Source: Bolinopsis microptera (lineage: Eukaryota > Ctenophora > Tentaculata > Lobata > Bolinopsidae). Taken from it: a stretch of 64,000 nucleotides of DNA. The stretch is from positions 9,155,726-9,219,725 of the forward strand of contig NC_087074.1 in NCBI RefSeq assembly GCF_026151205.1, read 5' to 3'. This document shows, piece by piece, positions 57,201-64,000 of the stretch (positions are counted from its first letter, which is position 1; each line of letters opens with the position of its first letter). The notes beneath the pieces were generated by a model. That model had not been told where the DNA came from and did not search any database. It was given only the letters and a program-made list of their open reading frames with translations. The position numbers and the translations under genes are program-made.

Positions 57201-60200
57201 TATGAATTAACGTTGACTATTAACCGACGGTTGGGGGACAAATTACCTGCTAACAGCTGGTAGACAATGCACCTGATCACTAGATAATAGATACTTATAT
57301 GGAACTAGGCGACAAATAAAATATATTATATCTGTATAACCACTTAATTACTTCAGTAATTAATAACTTGCAGCGTACCTTGGCAGACACGTCGCATTGA
57401 GTAAGATGTTGAAGCAGTTTGGTGTCGTAGTGATTCAGCAAGTTCTCAACACAGGTTAGAATGTTTACAGGGGGGTGAGGGAAGTAGTCGTACCATCCTT
57501 GACACCATGATACTGGGGAAATAAAGAGAAAATGATATAGTGTATTTGTTGTGGAGTCGAATAGTCATACAACATAACTATAAAATTATAATGATAACTA
57601 TAAAATTATAATGATTACAAACTCGCTGATACTCACAAACGAAAGTAGCGATGACTTCAAAAGCTACGAGGTGGTTGTTTTGGAACATCTTGACGAAGGG
57701 GAAAGCTAACATTGGAAGGAAGTCGGAGATACTGAAGATACTGGACCAGTGTCCCATACAGGATAATACCCTGATGTGGGCAGGGGTTAATTAACTATTG
57801 TTTTAAAGTTTTGTAAGCAACGCAATATCTACTAACTTAGTTTATAAAACTCAAGTATATAACAAAAATAGAGGTTTTCTAACACTGAATTTACGTGTAA
57901 ACTTGGTATTAAACAATTAAAGGGGTATCATGGCGAGGAAAAAATAAAATCAGTTTTTTAACAGGTTTTAACGAGCAACATATCACTAACTTTTGAAGGA
58001 CTCTGAGAAGTTTGGCAGATTTGACAGGGCAAACTTGCTGTAAGTTTTTGAATGCTGGATGAGTTCCTTTGTCCAGTAGCACTCCGTACGCCTCTGTGTT
58101 TTCTGGAATCTAGAAGAATTAATTCTCAGCGAGTAAGTACTGTATAACCGAACCGTCAAAGCAAGTCCGACTAACAAAATGATCAAAAGCATAATATCTA
58201 ATGATCTAAATTCATCGATCTCGTAGAATGACAAATTGTAATTAGTTATAACTATAAATAGAAACCATGTAGTCCACTATATACATATTTTGTTCGTTTA
58301 GAAGTAATTGCACTTATTTAACCTTGAGAAGGAGTCGCCAGATGAAATGACGATATTTCTCAGGATATTCTCCGTATCCTTTCAGTATCTTCTTCAGCTT
58401 CTTTTTGTCTAGCTTCGATATCTACAGATGAATTTATTGTAAACTATATAATGTAAACTGTAAAACGAACACCGAAAATTTTGCTGTGGCCCTGTTACTA
58501 ACCACCGTTTATATCTTCCATTCCCCATCTTAAAAAGAAATTTAACTAGGAAAACCAAACACGGTAACATATTTCTAACCAAGTTAATATCGCTGTCCTG
58601 AAAACATCGTCTCCTCGGAGTGGCTTTCTCGCCGACTGTCAACTTAACTTCTTTAGCAGGAACACTGACTGCTCTTACTAGAGGTGCTGGAGCTACGTTC
58701 AGACTCTTTGTCAGGGCTTTAACACTCAGTAACTGAAACAGAAACTTACTTACAGAATACGCTTGGGTGGTTGAAACTGGAAAGGTACACCAAAAACACG
58801 AAATGTACCAGGAATCGAGGAATATTCTGAAATTGTGGACAGAATTGGATATTGTAAACGGAGAAGAACACTGAATATATCAATGTAAAATACCTGACAA
58901 GAACCAGAATCCAGTATAACAGCAAGATGTTTAGCATTAGGACTAATAGACACGTGGTTTATAACAGTATCAGGTCCTCCAACTGTGAACACTATCTTGT
59001 AGGTGTTGAGACTGATAAACCGGAGGATACCGTCTTGGGAGAGAGCTCCGAACACCTGGTGTTACAGAGGTGTTACAGTGGTGTTACAGTGGTGTTACAG
59101 TGGTGTTACAGTGGTGTTACAGAGGTGTTACAGAGGTGTTACAGAGGAGTTACAGTGGTGTTACAGAGGTGTTACAGAGGAGTTACAGTGGTGTTACAGA
59201 GGTGTTACAGAGGTGTTACAGAGGTGTTACAGAGGAGTTACAGAGGTGTTACAGAGGTGTTACAGAGGTGTTACAGAGGTGTTACAGAGGTGTTACAGTG
59301 GTGTTACAGAAGTGTTACAGTGGTGTTACAGTGGTGTTACAGAGGTGTTACAGTGGTGTTACAGAGGAGTTACAGTGGTGTTACAGAGGTGTTACAGAGG
59401 TGTTACAGAGGAGTTACAGTGGTGTTACAGAAGTGTTACAGAAGTGTTACAGTGGTGTTACAGAGGTGTTACAGTGGTGTTACACTGTTACAGTGGTGTT
59501 ACAGAGGTGTTACAGAGGTGTTACAGAGGAGTTACAGTGGTGTTACAGAGGTGTTACAGAGGTGTTACAGAGGAGTTACAGTGGTGTTACAGAGGTGTTA
59601 CAGAGGTGTTACAGAGGTGTTACAGTGGTGTTACAGAGGAGTTACAGTGGTGTTACAGAGGTGTTACAGAGGTGTTACAGAGGAGTTACAGTGGTGTTAC
59701 AGAAGTGTCACAGAGGTGTTACAGAGGTGTTACAGAGGTGTTACAGAGGTGTTACAGAGGAGTTACAGTGGTGTTACAGAGGTGTTACAGAGGTGTTACA
59801 GAAGTGTTACAGTGGTGTTACAGAGGTGTTACAGTGTTATTACAGTGGTGTTACAGAGGTGTTACAGTGGTGTTACAGTGGTATTACAGTGGTGTTACAT
59901 TGTGCGTTACAGTGGTGTTACAGAGGTATTACAGTGGTGTTACAGTGTTATGACAGTGGTGTTACAGAGGTGTTACAGTGGTGTTACAGTGGTATTACAG
60001 TGGTGTTACAGATAAGAAACTGTTGTTACAGAGGCTCATTAAAATGGATTTTCAAAACCATATTTTCATCATGTGGTACATACCGTGTTGTTATGCTGAT
60101 CGAATATTTGTTCAACAGCAATAAGCTGCTTCACAGACTTGACTCGCTCGGGAAGTTCAACTATGTGGTGCAACTTCTGGTCTTGTAACCTCCACACGTG

Positions 60201-60566
60201 CAAGTAGCGTGACCTGATAAGATAAACCTAGTTACACACATGTGAAGATAACAGAATATTATAACACACGTGGGCAGATACCGGCGTGATATTACACACA
60301 GGCAGATAAGAGATTCATTATGATTATAATGTTGTGATTAATTTTGGTCGTTAAAAAACGCTTGAAACCGTCCGGATCAAAACGAACCTTCCACCAGCAA
60401 TAAGGAACTCTCCACTAGCGGTAGTAGAGAAACAGTTGAAGGCTGGTTGTTCCCCGGGCTGTTTGTGTAAAGTGTAGAGGTGCTCCAAAGATTCACAGTC
60501 CCAGGCAAATATACTGTCGTCACGGAAACAGGTCAGTAGGATGTTACTCTTCGGAACAAACAACAG
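51371..60566 (-). CDS. TBC1D31: TBC1 domain family member 31 (N-terminus not found)
   Basis: Centrosomal/centriolar-satellite protein; the family has N-terminal WD40 repeats, a TBC (Rab-GAP) fold and a C-terminal coiled coil, and recruits kinases for cilia formation. Nineteen exons on the minus strand, phases all matching: 60566-60388, 60213-60084, 59055-58894, 58732-58580, 58421-58323, 58109-57991, 57770-57637, 57512-57379, 57034-56938, 56769-56687, 54556-54434, 54299-54190, 54033-53881, 53698-53575, 53450-53335, 53065-52912, 52764-52570, 52183-52075, 51567-51371 (stop). Together 856 residues. Compared with other animals about 200 N-terminal residues (first WD40 repeats) are missing. I did not find them between 60567 and 62942, so they lie elsewhere or have been lost. 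Confidence 0.93.
54434..58421 (-). CDS. TBC1D31: TBC1D31 TBC (Rab-GAP-like) domain (7 exons)
   Basis: Begins with LKGYGEYPEKYRHFIWRLLL and continues with LLDKGTHPAFKNL, CMGHWSSIFSISDFLPMLAF, PFVKMFQNNHLVAFEVIATF, SWCQGWYDYFPHPPVNIL, VYCWPLLYTVFSEVLSAQEW, MDHIVSNPPGYLL and FYFHNRNRILISRLVSNAY. These are the TBC-fold helices. The catalytic Arg and Gln fingers of active Rab-GAPs are not evident, as in the family, so GAP activity is doubtful. The 2.1-kb intron 54557-56686 holds an unusual repeat. Confidence 0.92.
54670..56460. repeat. Interspersed TTAACCAC motif in a TBC1D31 intron
   Basis: TTAACCA(C/T)(C/T) or its complement GGTTAA occurs about 20 times in 1.8 kb, for example at 54676, 54804, 55148, 55209, 55565, 55729, 55899, 56063, 56197, 56341 and 56371, at spacings near 60-170 bp. 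Longer blocks around it (GTGCCCAA-ACTTTT-G) also recur, which suggests a strongly diverged tandem array. Confidence 0.6.
55015..55211. repeat. Duplicated GC-alternating near-palindrome
   Basis: GTACGCGTGCGCGCGCGCTA + GCGCGTAC (55015-55042) recurs two bases shorter at 55186-55211. Both are followed by TTAACCA. Strong Z-DNA and hairpin potential in an otherwise AT-rich intron. Confidence 0.8.
58580..60566 (-). CDS. TBC1D31: TBC1D31, end of the WD40 region and linker (4 exons)
   Basis: Encodes ILLTCFRDDSIFAWDCESLE, FNCFSTTASGEFLIAGGR, SRYLHVWRLQDQKLHHIVEL, GALSQDGILRFISLNTYKIV and NAKHLAVILDSGSCQ, which are beta-propeller blades, then a basic linker (LTKSLNVAPAPLVRAVSVPA, ATPRRRCFQDSDIN). The intron 59056-60083 between the second and third of these exons is almost entirely minisatellite. 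Confidence 0.9.
59058..60018. repeat. 12-bp minisatellite (GTGTTACAG[A/T]GG), ~80 copies, filling a TBC1D31 intron
   Basis: Units GTGTTACAGAGG and GTGTTACAGTGG, with GAGTTACAGAGG and GTGTTACAGAA variants, cover nearly the whole intron. On the gene's (minus) strand the unit is CCTCTGTAACAC, containing a branch-point-like CTGTAAC. The last unit runs into the acceptor CACCAG directly before the exon at 59055. Because the unit is four codons long, three plus-strand frames of 316-372 codons stay open; they are not genes. Confidence 0.97.
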
Positions 60567-61000
60567 CTGTAGTATAAACTGTTATTTATTTGACTTTAAG
60601 TTAAAACTGTTAATTTATCAAATTTTTGATTAAATATCAACCAACGATTCAGGTTGGAAACGAATACTCTGTACCTTGACTCTAGAAGCACTCTAGTTTC
60701 AATAGTTAAGACCATGCTAAATCTATTTAAATTCAGATTCTAAAGAGCCTGCAGACTTTTATGTTGATAATTCGAATTGTACATTACAAGCAATTTCACG
60801 AGTACGTGTTCACAAGCATGCGTTTCTCTGTTCTTCTTCAGTCTACACTCTACACTTTTACTCAAAAGTTACGTTTTGTTATTTGTGCAGAGTTTGTTAC
60901 ATGTAATTGTGTCATCTTGTACATGAATTTTAGTAAGATTTATGTTGTAATATGGCTGGTGTTCATTTGACCTTGCCTCCAGTATGGCACGTCTTCGAGT
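60567..61000. other. Upstream intron of TBC1D31, no further exon recognised
   Basis: Searched on the minus strand for the missing WD40 blades; none seen. Confidence 0.4.
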
Positions 61001-61045
61001 CTGTAATATTATATTCATGCTTCTCAGCTGAATATAATATTACAG
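61001..61045. repeat. Perfect 17-bp inverted repeat with 11-base loop
   Basis: CTGTAATATTATATTCA and its exact complement TGAATATAATATTACAG, located exactly at the 5' edge of the LINE fragment. Confidence 0.85.
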
Positions 61046-62208
61046 TTTATTAAGGACCGTAAACAAAAAAGGGCATTCTATCTAGCGCTGGTTAGAAGCC
61101 TTTTCGAAAATTGCAGTGTTGTCTGGAGACCAACAAGTGTAGTTCTTAATAACAAAGTTGAAAACATCCAGCGCAGAGCAGTTAAGTGGATCCTTGGCGA
61201 ACAGGATCATCACTATAATGACATAGAATATTTGGCTCGGTTAAGAGAGCTAGACATGTTGCCGATGGAGCTAAAGTTTGAATACACAGACCTACTATTA
61301 TTTCACCAGATATACAATGGCCAATCTGTACTGAAGCTCCCATCCTATTTAACCCCGATAACAACCAGTGAACAGGGTAGATTGCGTTCAAATATAAGGC
61401 AACCCTCGAGATATAATGAAGCTGATACATCTCAAATGCCTGATATCAACCAGAGGCGACAGAACAGACACGACAACTTCTCCCTGAAATGTACTGTGGA
61501 AGCAAAGGCACACCCCTTTAAGAGAAGCTTCTTCTTCAGAACACACAGTGTCTGGAATGATCTACCGACTGACCTTAAAGAGATAGGTGATGCCGGAACT
61601 TTCAAGGCGAACCTGGCAAAACACTTCTGGGACAAAATGACAGACCCCGACTAAGTCCAGGAATGCAAATGATATTTATAGGTGGCCCCCGCCACTGATA
61701 GATCGATCACGATGCTGAATATAACAAGTATAATAGAACTATATCTATTAAATCACATTTACTTTCTGTCGCCAGGATGTGGCCCTTGCGTGGTCCACAG
61801 TGAATATACGAAATTGGATTACGCGAAATTAAATCAGAATGTAGCAATGCTTTTCAGCGCTGTGTTACGAATGCCGCGCATTATGCATTGTTGCGCCACA
61901 TCTTCGGTCGAATCGTGGTGGCATTGTCTATCATTATATTATTTATTTTGACAATTCTAAATTTGTGTGTTTTAGATTAATTTTGTGTGTTTAGATGGAG
62001 GTGGTGTTAGTGAGTCTGGGGGTAGAAATATTACCTGTAATACGTATATCCCCAGAACTTGTACCACTTACCCATGCTTTTAGTATTTCTACAATAAGGT
62101 CTACGACTTTTACACAGCATAATACCCCATGATGTCGTTTATTTTAAATTCTCTTTGCTGTATTGTATAATATGTACTATTTGTAAAAGTTTCAAATCAA
62201 ATCAAATC
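61046..62208 (+). mobile_element. 5'-truncated LINE with (AAATC)n tail
   Basis: Coding frame from 61046 (FIKDRKQKRAFYLALVRSLF, ENCSVVWRP) through VENIQRRAVKWILGEQDHHY, LELDMLPMELKFEY-type and FKRSFFFRTHSVWNDLPTDL blocks to the stop at 61652-61654. This is the C-terminal region of a CR1/Jockey-like RT protein. A 3' UTR of about 550 bp ends in (AAATC)n at about 62190-62208. The frame has no stop, so the insertion is fairly young. Confidence 0.85.
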
Positions 62209-62942
62209 AGCGGAATTATTAATCGGCGGAACCTTCCAAATTGAGGATTATTGAAGAAACGGTTCCAAAAGACTTGTTTTTCTTCTATAATCATAATTTG
62301 ACAAAGATTATGTAACAGATACTAAGGTAGTTATATCCCGAATACCTTCTGCGATCATTGAACTTCCTATAGAGTCATATAATTAAGGCTTGTGTATTCC
62401 TAGAAAATAGAACTTCCTATTTAGGCATATTTTACAATAACAGCTCCCGTTCTGATAACGTTGTTTGCTTTTATCTTTTTATCTAATTGTAGTTTTCTCG
62501 ACTTTGTATACAGGTAACCAGGTTTTATGTACCGTCTGTCGTCTATATATTGTTTACATGAACTGTAGGATTTTATGGACAGATATCAAATATTATGTGA
62601 TCTATCTGTCTATATTGATGGTATGTGACTGCTACTGCGGCACACGGACCATGAAATGGTAACGATGTTAAATTTATGACGTTTTGCAGGCATAACTTGA
62701 TCTAGATCGTGGACTTTGTTTTGGAGTTGTTGTACGGACAAATTTAGTTAAGTTTGGTTCCAGCATTATTTGGTCAAAAAATTTCATTTTTGCTTTTTCT
62801 GCTTGAACAATAATGATTTTAAACTTCATGTAACTGTACGCTCGTAAGTCGTGGAGATAAGAGGGAGATAGAGATAAATGGGTTTCCAAATTAGTATTTG
62901 TCCCTAACTTGCACAATCTATGTAATCTAACTCCAGTAGATA
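62209..62942. other. Upstream region of the DOMON gene, nothing recognised
   Basis: AT-rich with no supported frames. It presumably contains the promoter and 5' UTR. Confidence 0.5.
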
Positions 62943-63893
62943 ATGTTAGTCTTAGTACTGCAATTACTGGTGACCACTGTAAAGAGTGACATGGTATGTG
63001 ACAGTGACGGTGTTAAATGTGTTAAAGACCCGGCTAATTGTGACTCCTCCGCTCCTACTGACTGTAATTATCTTCTCAAGTACAAGGCTGCCTCAGCAGA
63101 CACCACTAAGGTATGTAAAACATGTTGACATCAAATACACCTTCAAATGTTTTGAATAACTCAAACTCCCACTATACTAGCTTTATCCGAGTCTAATTAT
63201 ACAGTAAAACCACGAATTACCGAAAAACCCGATTCACTGCGGCCATTTCCTTCCCCCAAATGAGGTGTCAACGTACAGTACAATCAAAACCCCGATTTAC
63301 TGCAGCTGTCTCCTTCCCCCAAAACTCTGCGGTACATCAGGGTTTTACTGTAAACTGAATTTGAGTTTATCTTCAGATAGAGATATCAGGGAAACCCAGT
63401 AAGTTCAGCCTGACATCCTATCTAGAGAACATGTGGCTGGTATTTGGGTTTTCTCCCAGCAGTAGCGGAATGTCAGGTATAAATCTGTATGCTTGCCAGC
63501 TAGTCGGTGGCACTCAGTACGATGTCAGGAAGTTAAAAACTAATGGTTATAGTGGTGTAGACAAGTAAGTGATATTTCATTTCATTATTTAATTTCCAAC
63601 AATTCATCAAGTATAGTTTTTATCTTCGTTATTTTTTTCCGTGGTACTCACAACATTGAAAAGGTTTTATTTTGAAAGATTGATTTTTATTTGTTCTAAA
63701 TTGAGCTGTTCATGAACACACATCACCATTGCAAATATCCTTGGCAAAAATAACAATCCCAGCGCTGGATCGGCAATCGTTGCTAAAGGGGGAAGTGTGA
63801 GTGGAAGTAATCAGGACGACCTAATGTCATGTTCATACGAGATACTCAACTCAGAACTTCCTACTAGCAATCAATATCTCGTTAAAGCTATGG
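62943..63893 (+). CDS. Secreted DOMON-domain protein, ferric-chelate-reductase-1-like (3' partial)
   Basis: Exons 62943-63110, 63377-63564 and 63763 to about 63893 (last donor uncertain), joined in matching phase. A signal peptide (MLVLVLQLLVTTVKS) is followed by a Cys-rich start (VCDSDGVKCVKDPANCDS, TDCNYLLKYKA) and a DOMON beta-sandwich (SLTSYLENMWLVFGFSPSSS; GINLYACQLVGGTQYDVRKL; DDLMSCSYEILNS). DOMON domains bind heme or sugar, and in FRRS1-like proteins they precede a cytochrome b561 membrane domain; whether that follows here is beyond the window. AG occurs 4 and 7 bases before the ATG. Confidence 0.82.
63202..63350 (+). mobile_element. 149-bp pogo/Tigger-like MITE in the DOMON gene intron
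   Basis: Begins CAGTAAAACCACGAATTACC and ends GGTACATCAGGGTTTTACTG, an inverted repeat of CAGTAAAACC flanked by TA on both sides (63200-63201, 63351-63352). CAGTAAAACC ends with a TA duplication fit Tc1/mariner-pogo elements. Its two halves are also related to each other (CACTGC / TACTGC ... TCCTTCCCCCAAA). Confidence 0.8.
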
Positions 63894-64000
63894 GTGATTA
63901 CTTTTACCATTTTTCAAAATACAGCTCAAAGCTGGCTTTTTCGTTATCATATTGCAGAGTATGTCAAGGCATATTCAAATTGAAAATTGCTGAAAAATAC

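Noticed and set aside
58927-60188. Three overlapping plus-strand frames of 316-372 codons (VTVVLQRCYRG repeats)
   Set aside because: They are readings of the 12-bp minisatellite in three frames; a unit divisible by three keeps all frames open. The region is an intron of TBC1D31 on the other strand.

Overview
This is a stretch of nuclear genome from an animal, AT-rich, with spliceosomal GT-AG introns, several families of non-LTR retrotransposons and MITEs, and many minisatellites. The gene content (striated-type myosin II heavy chain, TBP, OTUD6, AMDHD2, TBC1D31, a DOMON protein) shows a metazoan with muscle-type myosin and a ciliary/centrosomal gene set. The clade cannot be fixed from the sequence. 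AG acceptors next to several start codons would fit a lineage with spliced-leader trans-splicing (for example hydrozoans, ctenophores or flatworms), but that is inference.

Layout. 1-15.3 kb (+): 24 exons of a myosin II heavy chain gene, from the middle of the motor domain to the stop codon; its 5' exons lie before the window. A decayed LINE sits antisense in its largest intron. 15.5-19.9 kb: gene-free, with CpG-rich dispersed repeats in direct and inverted orientation. 19.9-25.4 kb (+): a LINE reverse transcriptase split by a 1.27 kb DNA transposon with an 8-bp target duplication; directly behind it an intronless BTB-domain gene lying between two nearly identical copies of the LINE 3' tail; then a tRNA-derived SINE. 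26.3-29.1 kb (+): TBP and OTUD6, each with a single-exon coding region. 29.5-35.6 kb: a 6.1 kb element with G-run terminal inverted repeats, filled by about 5 kb of almost pure pyrimidine (TCC-type) sequence. 35.7-37 kb (+): AMDHD2, also single-exon. 38.8-39.6 kb (-): a two-exon gene for an unrecognised type II membrane protein. 40-51 kb: gene-poor, with MITEs, a LINE fragment and a 391-bp tandem duplication that may carry a small Cys-rich exon. 51.4-60.6 kb (-): 19 exons of TBC1D31 (end of the WD40 part, TBC domain, coiled coil). 61-62.2 kb: another LINE fragment. 62.9 kb to the end (+): the 5' part of a secreted DOMON-domain protein.

The most unusual signal concerns introns. In at least four introns (three in myosin, one in TBC1D31) a tandem array ends exactly at a 3' splice site, and its unit contains a branch-point-like TAAC/TAAT. 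In the last myosin intron each of about 22 units of 33 bp is a complete 3' splice site (CACTAAC, pyrimidine tract, CAG). Splicing to any of these would create an immediate stop codon, whereas the true acceptor opens a Ser-rich tail. The other strong signal is the BTB gene between two LINE tails, which looks like a host gene carried by LINE machinery.
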